Assembly: GCF_018614775.1 (NCBI RefSeq)
Contig: NZ_JAGGOF010000033.1
Span: 1-55,376 of the forward strand
Source of the DNA: Pseudomonas fluorescens
Lineage (GTDB): Bacteria > Pseudomonadota > Gammaproteobacteria > Pseudomonadales > Pseudomonadaceae
Direction of reading: 5' to 3'
Length of the DNA stretch: 55,376 bases
Shown: positions 39,440 through 49,726 of the stretch, one piece after another
Position numbering within the stretch: the first letter of the stretch is position 1
Layout: each line of letters opens with the position of its first letter
Position numbers and translations under genes: made by a program
The notes under the pieces: generated by a model
Told to the model about the DNA's origin: nothing
What the model saw: only the letters and a program-made list of their open reading frames with translations
Databases searched by the model: none

Positions 39440-40816
39440 ATGTCCTTTACCCGTCGCCAAATACTCGGTGGCCTGGCCGGTCTTGTTGTTGTGGGCGTTG
39501 GCGCAGGAGGCGCGTCGCGGTATTGGTTGGGCAAGCGGGCGGACGCCGAGGCTGGGCACGACTATGAGTTGATTGCGGCGCCGTTGGACGTCGAGCTGGT
39601 GGCCGGGCACAAGACCCAGGCCTGGGCATTCGGCCCGTCGGCGCCGGGTACCGAGCTGCGGGTGCGCCAGGGCGAGTGGTTGCGGGTACGCTTCATCAAC
39701 CACTTGCCGGTCGCCACTACCATCCATTGGCACGGCATCCGCCTGCCGTTGGAAATGGACGGCGTGCCTTATGTCTCGCAACTGCCGGTGCTGCCGGGAG
39801 AGTACTTCGATTACAAATTCCGCGTGCCAGACGCCGGCAGCTATTGGTATCACCCACACGTCAACAGCAGCGAAGAACTCGGGCGTGGGTTGGTGGGGCC
39901 GCTGATCATCGAGGAGCGCGAGCCCACCGGCTTCAAGTATGAACAGACCCTGAGCCTGAAGAGCTGGCACGTGGACGAGCAAGGCGAGTTCGTTGCCTTC
40001 AGTGTGCCGCGTGAGGCTGCCCGTGGTGGGACGGCGGGGCGGTTGTCGACCATCAATGGCGTGCCGGAAGCGGTGATTGACCTGCCGGCCGGGCAGATCA
40101 CCCGGGTGCGCTTGCTCAACCTGGACAACACCCTGACCTACCGGATCAATATCCCGGGCGTCGAAGCGCAGATCTATGCGCTGGACGGTAACCCCGTCGA
40201 ACCGCGTCCCCTCGGCAAGGAATACTGGTTGGGCCCGGGCATGCGCATTTGCCTGGCGATCAAGGCGCCGCCGGCCGGGGAGGAGCTTTCGTTGCGCAAC
40301 GGCCCGGTGCGCCTGGGGACACTGCGCTCGGTGCCCAACAGTGATGCGCCGGCCCAGTGGCCGCCCGCGTTGCCGGCCAACCCGGTGTCCGAGCCGGACC
40401 TGGCCAATGCCGAGAAACTCAACTTCAATTTCGAATGGGTCGGTTCGGTGTCGGTCGACGTCGACAATGGCAAGCCGCCGAGCCTGTGGCAGATCAACGG
40501 CAAGGCTTGGGACATCACCGACAAGACCTGCGCCGACCGGCCGATTGCCACACTGAAAAAAGGCCAGAGCTACATTTTCGAATTGAAGAACATGACTCAG
40601 TATCAGCATCCGGTTCATTTGCACGGGATGAGTTTCAAAGTGATCGCGTCCAACCGCCACAAGGTCATCCCGTACTTCACCGACACCTACCTGCTGGGCA
40701 AGAACGAGCGGGCGCAGGTGGCGCTGGTGGCGGATAACCCGGGCGTGTGGATGTTCCATTGCCATGTGATCGACCACATGGAAACCGGCCTGATGGCCGC
40801 CATCGAGGTGGCGTGA
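39440..40816 (+). CDS. Tat-exported multicopper oxidase
   Basis: This is a laccase-like multicopper oxidase with a twin-arginine signal (SFTRRQILGG). All copper motifs are present: HWHG (His96, His98), HPH (His138, His140), HPVHLHG, and HCHVIDHMETG (His440, Cys441, His442, His446). The residue ten after Cys441 is Leu451, so the type 1 copper has an axial leucine, as in fungal laccases, instead of the methionine of CueO. There is no obvious Met-rich insert. I start at ATG 39440 (458 aa). Its TGA overlaps the tadA ATG (TGATG), giving translational coupling to an unrelated enzyme. Confidence 0.92.
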   Translation: MSFTRRQILGGLAGLVVVGVGAGGASRYWLGKRADAEAGHDYELIAAPLDVELVAGHKTQAWAFGPSAPGTELRVRQGEWLRVRFINHLPVATTIHWHGIRLPLEMDGVPYVSQLPVLPGEYFDYKFRVPDAGSYWYHPHVNSSEELGRGLVGPLIIEEREPTGFKYEQTLSLKSWHVDEQGEFVAFSVPREAARGGTAGRLSTINGVPEAVIDLPAGQITRVRLLNLDNTLTYRINIPGVEAQIYALDGNPVEPRPLGKEYWLGPGMRICLAIKAPPAGEELSLRNGPVRLGTLRSVPNSDAPAQWPPALPANPVSEPDLANAEKLNFNFEWVGSVSVDVDNGKPPSLWQINGKAWDITDKTCADRPIATLKKGQSYIFELKNMTQYQHPVHLHGMSFKVIASNRHKVIPYFTDTYLLGKNERAQVALVADNPGVWMFHCHVIDHMETGLMAAIEVA

Positions 40817-41313
40817 TGCGCCAGATTCGTCCCGCACGGATCATTGATCGCAGCCGTGACCAGGACTTCATGCGCGAAGCCCTGGCGCTCGCCGCCCAAG
40901 GCGCGGCCCTGGGCGAAGTGCCGGTGGGCGCGGTGCTGGTGCAGGACGGCGAGGTGATCGGACGCGGCTTCAACTGCCCGATCAGCGGCCACGACCCCAG
41001 CGCCCACGCGGAAATGGTCGCCATCCGCGCCGCTGCCCAGGCCGTGAGCAATTATCGCCTGCCGGGCAGCACCCTCTACGTCACGCTGGAGCCATGCAGC
41101 ATGTGCGCCGGCCTCATCGTCCACTCGCGCATCGCTCGGGTCGTCTACGGCGCGTTGGAACCCAAGGCCGGCATCGTGCAGAGTCAGGGGCAGTTTTTCA
41201 GCCAGGCGTTTCTGAACCATCGAGTGATTTTCGAGGGGGGGGTGTTGGCAGAGGAATGCAGCGCGGTGTTGAGTGAGTTTTTCAGGGCGAGAAGGGCCAA
41301 GCCTTCAGACTAA
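40816..41313 (+). CDS. tadA: tRNA-specific adenosine deaminase TadA
   Basis: TadA deaminates A34 of tRNA-Arg(ACG) to inosine and is essential in most bacteria. The zinc deaminase motifs are His64-Ala-Glu66 (PSAHAEMVAI) and Cys94-x-x-Cys97 (LEPCSMCAGL). The ATG at 40816 (165 aa) shares one base with the oxidase stop codon. The N-terminus is slightly extended compared with E. coli. It is followed by a REPIN and convergent cmoB. Confidence 0.95.
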   Translation: MRQIRPARIIDRSRDQDFMREALALAAQGAALGEVPVGAVLVQDGEVIGRGFNCPISGHDPSAHAEMVAIRAAAQAVSNYRLPGSTLYVTLEPCSMCAGLIVHSRIARVVYGALEPKAGIVQSQGQFFSQAFLNHRVIFEGGVLAEECSAVLSEFFRARRAKPSD

Positions 41314-41324
41314 CCACCGGGCCT

Positions 41325-41415
41325 TTGTGGGAGCGGGCTTGCTCGCGAAAGCGGTAGATCAGCCAACATCAGCGTTGAATGTGAGCCCGTATTCGCGAGC
41401 AAGCCCGCTCCCACT
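41325..41415. repeat. REPIN, copy F
   Basis: This is a standard inward-facing pair of the GGGCTTGC subtype, between the convergent tadA and cmoB genes. Confidence 0.9.
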
Positions 41416-41436
41416 GTGGCGTGTGTGGTGGCTGGG

Positions 41437-42393
41437 TTATTTACGCGCCACAATCACCGCCCGCATCGGCGCCGGCAGCCCTTCGACGGTTTTGCCGTGG
41501 TCGGTCGGATCGAGGAAATCGCTCAGCGACTGGTATTTCATCCACTCGGTGCTGCGCTGTTCCTCGACTGTGGTCAGGCTCACGTCCACGCAGCGCACCT
41601 CACTGAACCCGGCGCGGCGCAGCCAGCGTTCCAGGGCCGGTACCGAAGGCAGGAACCAGACGTTGCGCATCTGTGCGTAGCGGTCCTCGGGCACCAGCAC
41701 CTGATGTTCGTCGCCCTCGATCACCAGGGTTTCCAGCACCAGTTCGCCGCCTTTCACCAAGCAGTCCTTCAGCGCCAGCAAATGCTCGATCGGCGAGCGT
41801 CGGTGGTAGAACACACCCATGGAAAACACCGTGTCGAAGCCTTCCAGGTCCGGCGGCAGGTCTTCGAACGGGAACGGCAGGTGCCAGGCCTTGGGCTGGG
41901 AAAGATAACGCTGCACCGCCTGGAACTGGCAGAAGAACAGCCAGTTGGGGTCGACGCCGATCACCGTGTCGGCCCCGGCCCCGAGCATTCGCCACATGTA
42001 GTAACCATTACCGCAGCCCACATCGAGGATGCGCTTGCCCTTGAGGTCAAGGTGCGGCGCGACCCGCGACCACTTCCAGTCCGAGCGCCATTCGGTGTCC
42101 ACGTGCACACCGAACAGGTCGAACGGCCCTTTGCGCCACGGCGACAGGCCCATCAACGCGGTGCGCATCTGGGCCCGGGTTGCGTCGCTGCAGTCGGTGT
42201 CGAGGGTCAAGCCGTTCAGCAGGTCGATTTTGCTGGGTTGCAGGACGGGCAAGGCGTCGAGGGCGCTCTGCCAGCGCTCCAGGTCGCCGTGGCCCTTTTC
42301 CATCTTGCTGTCGAGTTGCGTTTGCAGCGTTGCAGCCCAGTCGGCCAACGGGGTGCCGGTCAGATGGCGGGCGAGGGGGGACAGATCAATCAT
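41437..42393 (-). CDS. cmoB: tRNA U34 carboxymethyltransferase CmoB
   Basis: CmoB transfers the carboxymethyl group of carboxy-SAM to 5-hydroxyuridine-34, giving cmo5U in tRNAs. The SAM-binding motif [20 protein letters not shown] and the family segments [20 protein letters not shown] and [10 protein letters not shown] are typical. It has 318 aa. Its ATG overlaps the cmoA stop by four bases, so the two enzymes of the pathway are coupled. Confidence 0.95.
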   Translation of the reverse strand: MIDLSPLARHLTGTPLADWAATLQTQLDSKMEKGHGDLERWQSALDALPVLQPSKIDLLNGLTLDTDCSDATRAQMRTALMGLSPWRKGPFDLFGVHVDTEWRSDWKWSRVAPHLDLKGKRILDVGCGNGYYMWRMLGAGADTVIGVDPNWLFFCQFQAVQRYLSQPKAWHLPFPFEDLPPDLEGFDTVFSMGVFYHRRSPIEHLLALKDCLVKGGELVLETLVIEGDEHQVLVPEDRYAQMRNVWFLPSVPALERWLRRAGFSEVRCVDVSLTTVEEQRSTEWMKYQSLSDFLDPTDHGKTVEGLPAPMRAVIVARK

Positions 42394-43133
42394 GGCAGGG
42401 CAATCAACGAGGCGAAGTTAAGGCATTGGAACCACGGCACGACTTTCGAGAACCCGGCTGCCAGCAGGCGCTCGCGGTGTTCTTCGAGACTGTCGGGCTT
42501 CATGACGTTTTCGATGGCGCTGCGTTTCTGGGCAATTTCCAGCTCGCTGTAGCCGTTGGCGCGCTTGAACGCCACGTGCAGATCGGTGAGCAACGCGTGC
42601 TCCTGGGCATCGTTGAAACGCAGCTTCTCCGACAGGATCAGGGCGCCGCCTGGCAACAGCGAATGGCGGATGCGGCTCAACAACGCGGTGCGCTGGTCCG
42701 GGGCGATGAATTGCAGGGTGAAGTTCAGTGCCACCACCGAGGTCGGCTGAAAGGCCAGGGCGAGGATGTCACCTTCGATCACCTCGACCGGCAGCAGCTC
42801 CTGGAACATCGAGTCCTGGCCGTTCAGGTATTCCCGGCAACGCTCGACCATGGCCGCTGAGTTATCCACCGCAATGACCCGGCAACCGTCGGTGCGCACA
42901 TGACGGCGCAGCGCCTGGGTCACCGCGCCCAGGGACGAGCCCAGGTCATAGAGCACGCTATTGGGTTGGGCGAACTGCGCGGCAAGCACACCGAGGTTTT
43001 CGACAATGGTCGGGTAGCCCGGCACCGAACGCTTGATCATGTCCGGAAACACCCGCACCACGTCCTCGTTGAAGGCGAAGTCAGGCACTTGGGCCAGCGG
43101 TTGGGCGAATAGACGGTCGGGTTCTTTGCTCAC
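42390..43133 (-). CDS. cmoA: Carboxy-SAM synthase CmoA
   Basis: CmoA makes carboxy-S-adenosylmethionine from SAM and prephenate for use by CmoB. The Rossmann methyltransferase motif is [19 protein letters not shown]. The region [20 protein letters not shown] is characteristic of the family. It has 247 aa and lies directly upstream of cmoB on the minus strand. Confidence 0.95.
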   Translation of the reverse strand: MSKEPDRLFAQPLAQVPDFAFNEDVVRVFPDMIKRSVPGYPTIVENLGVLAAQFAQPNSVLYDLGSSLGAVTQALRRHVRTDGCRVIAVDNSAAMVERCREYLNGQDSMFQELLPVEVIEGDILALAFQPTSVVALNFTLQFIAPDQRTALLSRIRHSLLPGGALILSEKLRFNDAQEHALLTDLHVAFKRANGYSELEIAQKRSAIENVMKPDSLEEHRERLLAAGFSKVVPWFQCLNFASLIALP

Positions 43134-43203
43134 GGCGGTTCCAGCGGGAAGGGTGGTGAAAAGGCCGGCATTTTAACCAAAAAACCGCTGGGAGCGAGCC
43201 TTT

Positions 43204-43231
43204 GTGGGAGCCGAGCAAGCTCAGCTCCCAC
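43204..43231. repeat. Compact degenerate REP palindrome, copy G
   Basis: GTGGGAGC pairs with GCTCCCAC, with inner GAGC/GCTC and almost no spacer. Partial REP fragments flank it at 43189 and 43232. It looks like a collapsed REPIN. Confidence 0.65.
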
Positions 43232-43254
43232 AGGCTCCCACAGTGTTCTCTGGT

Positions 43255-43890
43255 TCAGTCGGGCTTGCGGGTGAAGGCCGATGCGGTAATCCCCCATTGG
43301 CCCAGCCAATAGCTGACGATAATCAGATAGGGCGCGGCATGGAAAGGGGCAACGAAGCGGTTGATGCCAATCAGGCTGTCGGAAAATACAAACGCCAATG
43401 CCCCGGCGGCGGCCAGCCAGGCCGAGCGCTTGGGCACCTTGGTACCCAGTCGCGCCAGTGCTCGCCAGAGCATGGCGCTGATGACCAGGCCATAGACGAT
43501 CACCGGGACCAGCAGCGGCCCGAGCCCGCCGGATACGAGGATCCCCAACAGCACGGCGCCAATGCCCAACGCCAGGGTCAATGGCAGCACTGCCGGGCGG
43601 CGGCTGTCGCTGAGGTAGGCTTTCAGATAGGCCAGGTGCGCCAGCAGAAATGCGCCGAGGCCGACCACGAACAGATCCCCCGGCCAGGCCAGCACCACGT
43701 CGCCCACCAGCGAGAACATCAACCCGAGGCTGATCCAGCGCCGGTATTCACCGGGCGGTGCGTCGTGCAGCCAGCCGAGCAAGGCCAGTACCGGCATGGG
43801 CTTGACCAGCAGGCACAGCAGCGTGGCGTGCATAGCCAGGCCGTAGAGGTAGGTGGCCGCACCCATCAACGCGAGGATCAGCCAACCCAC
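43255..43890 (-). CDS. Lysoplasmalogenase-like membrane protein (YhhN/TMEM86 family)
   Basis: This is a 211-residue integral membrane protein with about seven to eight helices and the family-typical segments SLGLMFSLVGDVVLAWP and LVFSD-like AFVFSDSLIGINRF, where conserved aspartates line the proposed active site. Eukaryotic and some bacterial homologues hydrolyse lysoplasmalogens. The bacterial substrate is uncertain. It starts two bases after the stop of the upstream inhibitor gene at 43893, so the two are probably co-transcribed. Confidence 0.85.
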   Translation of the reverse strand: MGWLILALMGAATYLYGLAMHATLLCLLVKPMPVLALLGWLHDAPPGEYRRWISLGLMFSLVGDVVLAWPGDLFVVGLGAFLLAHLAYLKAYLSDSRRPAVLPLTLALGIGAVLLGILVSGGLGPLLVPVIVYGLVISAMLWRALARLGTKVPKRSAWLAAAGALAFVFSDSLIGINRFVAPFHAAPYLIIVSYWLGQWGITASAFTRKPD

Positions 43891-43892
43891 GG

Positions 43893-44285
43893 TCAGTTCA
43901 CCGCAATGGCGCAGTCGAAGGTTTCCACCGGTGGCACTTCAGGCGCCCAGGGTTGTTGATAAGTCAGGCGCAAACGCCCGGTGCCAGCGGCAAACGCCTG
44001 GAAGCGCCAGGTCGATACGCCGGCGGCGCCAACGATGCCGGCGTCTTCCGGGTTGCGATAGACCTCCGGACCAAGGCTTTTCAGCACGCCGCCCGCCGAA
44101 TCCTGGATCGCCCAGCGATACCCGGTGGTGGGGTTGCTGGGCAGGCTCAGGATCAGATTCTGCCCGCTGTCGAGCCGTATCGGGCATTGGCTGAGTTTTT
44201 CCACGGTCACGTTGTGTTTCGGTTGCGTGGCGCAGGCGCTCAGCAGCGCGAGGCTCAAAGGGACGAGCAGGCGGGTGGGGGACAT
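43893..44285 (-). CDS. Chagasin-type cysteine protease inhibitor lipoprotein (I42 family)
   Basis: The signal peptide ends in the lipobox LLSAC (Cys at about residue 18), so this is a lipoprotein. The mature part carries the chagasin inhibitor loop NPTTGYRW, a glycine-rich central segment and a late YQQPW element matching the third loop. I42 proteins inhibit papain-like cysteine proteases. Here the target may be an endogenous envelope protease or a host or predator enzyme. I use ATG 44285 (130 aa) because the signal peptide begins there. Confidence 0.85.
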   Translation of the reverse strand: MSPTRLLVPLSLALLSACATQPKHNVTVEKLSQCPIRLDSGQNLILSLPSNPTTGYRWAIQDSAGGVLKSLGPEVYRNPEDAGIVGAAGVSTWRFQAFAAGTGRLRLTYQQPWAPEVPPVETFDCAIAVN

Positions 44286-44374
44286 AGGGGCTCCGGCATT
44301 CACGACGAATGGCGAGCATAACCGAAGATGCTACCGGGTGTGTCAGGTGGGCATGGGTTGTTGCAGATGACGCC

Positions 44375-44465
44375 ATCGCGAGCAGGCTCGCTCCCACAGT
44401 GGTTTTGTGTCGTTCACCTAATTGTGTTCAACAAATAACCCTGTGGGAGCGGGCTTGCTCGCGAA
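44375..44465. repeat. REP doublet, inside-out architecture, copy H
   Basis: The left arm is of the AGCAGGCTCGCTCCC subtype and the right arm of the GGGAGCGGGCTTGC subtype, with GTGGG ends inward. It lies between the inhibitor gene and lon. Confidence 0.85.
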
Positions 44466-44492
44466 GGCGATAGCACTGGCGCTACAAGAGCA

Positions 44493-46907
44493 TTAGAACA
44501 ACACCTTCGCCACATCCGCAAACCGCTTGGCGAAGTGCACCGTCATGCCTTCCTTGAGGTAGTCCGGCAGCTCCTCGAAGTTGCCCCGGTTGGCCTCCGG
44601 CAGGATCAGCTCATTGATTTTCTGCCGGCGCGCCGCGATCACTTTCTCGCGCACCCCGCCAATCGGCAGCACATGCCCGGTGAGGGTCAGTTCGCCGGTC
44701 ATGGCCACACCTTTTTTCGGCGCCTGGCTACGGGCCAGGGACAGCAAGGCGCTGGCCATGGTGACGCCGGCGCTCGGGCCGTCCTTGGGCGTGGCGCCTT
44801 CCGGGACGTGCAGGTGAACGAAGGCTTCGTCGAAGAACTTCGGATCACCGCCGAACTGCTTCAGGTGCGAGCTGACGTAGCTGTGGGCAATTTCCGCCGA
44901 TTCCTTCATCACGTCTCCCAGTTGGCCGGTCAGCTTGAAGCCGCGATTGAGGGTGTGGATGCGCGTCGCCTCGATCGGCAGGGTCGCGCCGCCCATGCTG
45001 GTCCAGGCCAGGCCGGTAATCACGCCGATGCCGGACAACACCTGCTCATTGCGGAATACCGGTTTGCCCAGGGAGGCCTCAAGGTCCTTCGGCCCGAGCT
45101 TGATCACGGCCTTCGGTTCATCGATCAGCTTCATCACCGCCTTGCGCACCAGCTTGCCCAGTTGTTTCTCCAACTGGCGCACCCCGGCTTCACGGGCATA
45201 CCCGTCGATCAGGGCCTTGAGGGCGCTGTCGTTGATGCTCAGGCTGCCCTTGGACACACCGGCCTTGGCCAGTTGCTTGGGCCAGAGGTGCCGCTTGGCG
45301 ATGGCGACTTTTTCTTCGGTGATGTAGCCCGACAGGCGAATCACTTCCATCCGGTCCAGCAGTGGGCCGGGGATCGAGTCCAGGGTATTGGCGGTGCAGA
45401 CGAACAGCACCTTGGACAGGTCCAGGCGCATGTCCAGGTAGTGATCGAGAAACTCGACGTTCTGTTCCGGGTCGAGGGTTTCGAGCAGTGCCGAGGCCGG
45501 GTCGCCCTGGTAGCTCTGGCCCATCTTGTCGATTTCGTCGAGCATGATCACCGGGTTCATCACTTCGACATCTTTCAGCGCCTGCACCAGCTTGCCCGGC
45601 TGGGCTCCGATGTAAGTGCGTCGATGACCCTTGATCTCGGCTTCGTCGCGCATGCCACCAACGCTGAAGCGGTAGAACGGCCGCCCCAACGATTCGGCAA
45701 TGGACTTGCCGACGCTGGTCTTGCCCACGCCCGGCGGACCCACCAGCAGCACGATGGAGCCGCTGATCTCGCCTTTGTAGGCGCCGACGGCGAGGAACTC
45801 GAGGATGCGGTCCTTGATGTCATCGAGGCCGGCGTGGTGCTGGTCAAGCACCTTGCGCGCATGTTTCAGGTCAAGCTTGTCCTGGCCGTAGACGCCCCAC
45901 GGCACCGAGGTCGCCCAGTCCAGGTAATTACGGGTGACGGCGTATTCGGGCGAGCCGGTCTCCAGGATGGACAGCTTGTTCATTTCCTCTTCGATGCGCT
46001 TCTGCGCCTGGGCCGGCAGCACTTTGCCTTCCAGGCGCTGCTCGAACTGTTCGAGGTCGGCGCTGCGGTCGTCCTTGGTCAGCCCCAGTTCCTGCTGGAT
46101 GACCTTGAGCTGTTCCTTGAGGAAGAACTGGCGCTGATGTTCGCCGATCTTGTTGTTGACCTCGGCGGATATTTCTTTCTGCAGCCGCGCCACCTCGACT
46201 TCCTTGCGCAACATCGGCAGGACTTTTTCCATGCGCTTGAGCATGGGCACGCAGTCGAGCACTTCCTGCAGCTCGCTGCCGGTGGCTGAGGTGAGGGCGG
46301 CGGCGAAGTCGGTCAGGGGCGACGGGTCGTTGGGGCTGAAGCGGTTGAGGTAGTTCTTCAGCTCTTCGCTGTACAGCGGGTTGAGTGGCAGCAACTCCTT
46401 GATGGCATTGATCAGCGCCATGCCGTAGGCCTTGACCTCGTCGGTGGGCTCGCTCGGCTGGTGCGGGTATTCGACTTCCACCAGGTAGGGCGGGCGATGG
46501 TGCTTGAGCCAGGTACGGATGCGCACGCGGGTCAGGCCCTGGGCGACGAACTGCAGCTTGCCGCCTTCGCGACTGGCGTGGTGGACCTTGACCAGGGTGC
46601 CGTACAGCGGCAGCGCCGACGTGTCGAAATGCCGGGGGTCTTCCTGGGGCGTGTCCATGAAGAACAGCGCCAGGGAATGATGTTCGGACTTGGCCACCAG
46701 CTCCAGGGTCTCGGCCCACGGTTCTTCATTGACGATGACCGGCAACACCTGGGCCGGGAAGAACGGACGATTGTGAATGGGGATGATGTAGACCTTGTCC
46801 GGCAGGTTCTGGCCGGGCAGGGCCAGGCCGGTGCCGGAGGCGGTATGTTCGATGTGTTCGGAGTCTGCGTATTCGTTCGCGGCTTCAGTAGAGTCCTGGT
46901 CGCTCAT
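44493..46907 (-). CDS. ATP-dependent serine protease, Lon family (second Lon-type paralogue)
   Basis: The 804-residue protein has the N-terminal LON substrate domain (about residues 35-230), a coiled region, the AAA+ ATPase with Walker A GPPGVGKTS and Walker B VIMLDEIDKMG, and the C-terminal peptidase domain with the catalytic serine in KDGPSAGVTMA and the lysine in VREKVIAARR. It is an intact Lon. The classical pseudomonad lon sits beside clpXP and hupB, which are absent here, so this is probably the second Lon-like protease (in P. aeruginosa the AsrA protein, from memory). The start is ATG 46907 (MSDQDSTEAANE). Confidence 0.88.
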   Translation of the reverse strand: MSDQDSTEAANEYADSEHIEHTASGTGLALPGQNLPDKVYIIPIHNRPFFPAQVLPVIVNEEPWAETLELVAKSEHHSLALFFMDTPQEDPRHFDTSALPLYGTLVKVHHASREGGKLQFVAQGLTRVRIRTWLKHHRPPYLVEVEYPHQPSEPTDEVKAYGMALINAIKELLPLNPLYSEELKNYLNRFSPNDPSPLTDFAAALTSATGSELQEVLDCVPMLKRMEKVLPMLRKEVEVARLQKEISAEVNNKIGEHQRQFFLKEQLKVIQQELGLTKDDRSADLEQFEQRLEGKVLPAQAQKRIEEEMNKLSILETGSPEYAVTRNYLDWATSVPWGVYGQDKLDLKHARKVLDQHHAGLDDIKDRILEFLAVGAYKGEISGSIVLLVGPPGVGKTSVGKSIAESLGRPFYRFSVGGMRDEAEIKGHRRTYIGAQPGKLVQALKDVEVMNPVIMLDEIDKMGQSYQGDPASALLETLDPEQNVEFLDHYLDMRLDLSKVLFVCTANTLDSIPGPLLDRMEVIRLSGYITEEKVAIAKRHLWPKQLAKAGVSKGSLSINDSALKALIDGYAREAGVRQLEKQLGKLVRKAVMKLIDEPKAVIKLGPKDLEASLGKPVFRNEQVLSGIGVITGLAWTSMGGATLPIEATRIHTLNRGFKLTGQLGDVMKESAEIAHSYVSSHLKQFGGDPKFFDEAFVHLHVPEGATPKDGPSAGVTMASALLSLARSQAPKKGVAMTGELTLTGHVLPIGGVREKVIAARRQKINELILPEANRGNFEELPDYLKEGMTVHFAKRFADVAKVLF

Positions 46908-47068
46908 GGGGCACCTGCGCAAGGGAGTATGGGACTTAGATGGGGCAGGTGGGGGGCGGTTTCAATGGGGGACGATTGTTAGCGGCTATTTCATGGGGCG
47001 CTGTTCAGCGGCGTGACAGGGTTCCAGTGACGAGGGAGCAGGGCGCAAGCCCCCTCATCACAAGGGGC

Positions 47069-48382
47069 TCAGGCGACCCGGTTCAAATCGTTATGGCGGG
47101 TTTCCTTCAGGCACAGCACCGCAATCACGCTGAGTAGCGCGGCGGCAGAGACATAACCGCCGACATAGCTCAAGCCGCCCATCGCCACCAGTTTCTGGGC
47201 AAAGAACGGCGCGGCCGAGGCGCCAACGATGCCGCCCAGGTTATAGGCAGCCGAGGCGCCGGTGTAGCGCACATGAGTAGGAAACAGTTCCGGTAGCAAG
47301 GCGCCCATGGGGGCGAAGGTGACGCCCATCAGGAACAGTTCGATGCACAGGAACAGCGCCACGCCACCGGTCGAGCCTTGGGTCAGCAAAGGTTCCATGA
47401 GGAAGCCCGAGGCAATCGCCAGCACGCCGCCGGTGATCAGCACCGGTTTGCGCCCGTAGCGATCACTGGCCCAGGCCGAGAGTGGCGTGGCGGCGGCCAT
47501 GAACAGCACGGCAAAGCACAGCAGGCCGAGGAAGGTCTCGCGGCTGTAGCCGAGGGTGGAAACGCCGTAACTCAGGGAAAACACCGTCGAGATATAGAAC
47601 AGTGCGTAACACACCACCATCGCTGCTGCGCCCAGCAAGGTCGGTGCCCAATACTGGCTGAACAGCTCGACCAACGGCACCTTCACTCGTTCCTGACGGG
47701 CCACGGCGTTGGCGAACACCGGCGTTTCATGGAGCTTGAGCCGCACATAGAGGCCGACGATTACCAGTACGGCGCTGAGCAGGAAGGGAATCCGCCAGCC
47801 CCAGGAGCGGAATTGCTCGTCGTCCAGGGTCATCGCCAGGGTCAGGAACAGCCCGTTGGCCGCCAGGAAGCCGATCGACGGCCCCAGTTGCGGGAACATG
47901 CCGAACCAGGCGCGCTTGCCTTTCGGCGCGTTCTCGGTGGCGAGCAGCGCCGCGCCACCCCATTCACCGCCCAATCCCAGGCCCTGGCCGAAACGCAGCA
48001 AACACAGCAGGATCGGGGCCCAGGCGCCAATGCTGGCGTAGCCGGGCAGCACGCCGATGAGGGTGGTGCACAGGCCCATCAGCAACAGCGACGCCACCAG
48101 CGTGGATTTGCGCCCGATCCGGTCACCGAAGTGGCCGAACAGCGCCGAACCCAGCGGCCGGGCGAGAAAGGCTATGCCGAAGGTCAGGAATGACGACAGC
48201 ATCTGCGCCGTGCCGGAGGTTTGCGGGAAGAACACCGGCCCGATCACCAGCGCGGCGGCGGTGGCGTAGACGTAGAAATCGTAGAACTCGATGGCGGTGC
48301 CGATGAAACTCGCGGTCGCCACGCGGGTGGCAGAGTTGGTCGGCCGGGCAGGCACGGCGTCGTTGCAGGTCGTGGTGGTCAT
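47069..48382 (-). CDS. MFS transporter, metabolite:H+ symporter type
   Basis: This is a twelve-helix major facilitator of the MHS family (ProP/ShiA/KgtP-like). Motifs include the opening TASFIGTAIEFYDFYVYATAAAL, the loop motif GHFGDRIGRKSTL and RFGQGLGLGGEWGGAALLATENAP. Substrates in this family are organic acids or compatible solutes; none can be assigned here. I start at ATG 48382 (437 aa); the frame extends seven codons upstream. From memory, an MFS gene also lies near ffh in P. aeruginosa. Confidence 0.9.
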   Translation of the reverse strand: MTTTTCNDAVPARPTNSATRVATASFIGTAIEFYDFYVYATAAALVIGPVFFPQTSGTAQMLSSFLTFGIAFLARPLGSALFGHFGDRIGRKSTLVASLLLMGLCTTLIGVLPGYASIGAWAPILLCLLRFGQGLGLGGEWGGAALLATENAPKGKRAWFGMFPQLGPSIGFLAANGLFLTLAMTLDDEQFRSWGWRIPFLLSAVLVIVGLYVRLKLHETPVFANAVARQERVKVPLVELFSQYWAPTLLGAAAMVVCYALFYISTVFSLSYGVSTLGYSRETFLGLLCFAVLFMAAATPLSAWASDRYGRKPVLITGGVLAIASGFLMEPLLTQGSTGGVALFLCIELFLMGVTFAPMGALLPELFPTHVRYTGASAAYNLGGIVGASAAPFFAQKLVAMGGLSYVGGYVSAAALLSVIAVLCLKETRHNDLNRVA

Positions 48383-48472
48383 GCAGTTATCCCTGACACT
48401 CATGTGCTCCGTCGGAGCGAATTATTATGGTCGAACAGCTAGGGGTGGAGCTTGCGATGAACCTTGCGGCGT

Positions 48473-49714
<1,242 letters not shown>

Positions 49715-49726
49715 CAGGGCCGTCCG

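Noticed and set aside
37060..39440. Direct repeat of the guaA 3' end as an att site on the right of the insertion
   Set aside because: I looked for GAGTGGGAATGA or close variants and saw none convincing.
44535..46289. 584-codon plus-strand frame opposite lon
   Set aside because: It is a shadow of the Lon coding sequence, with no start signal and no domain.
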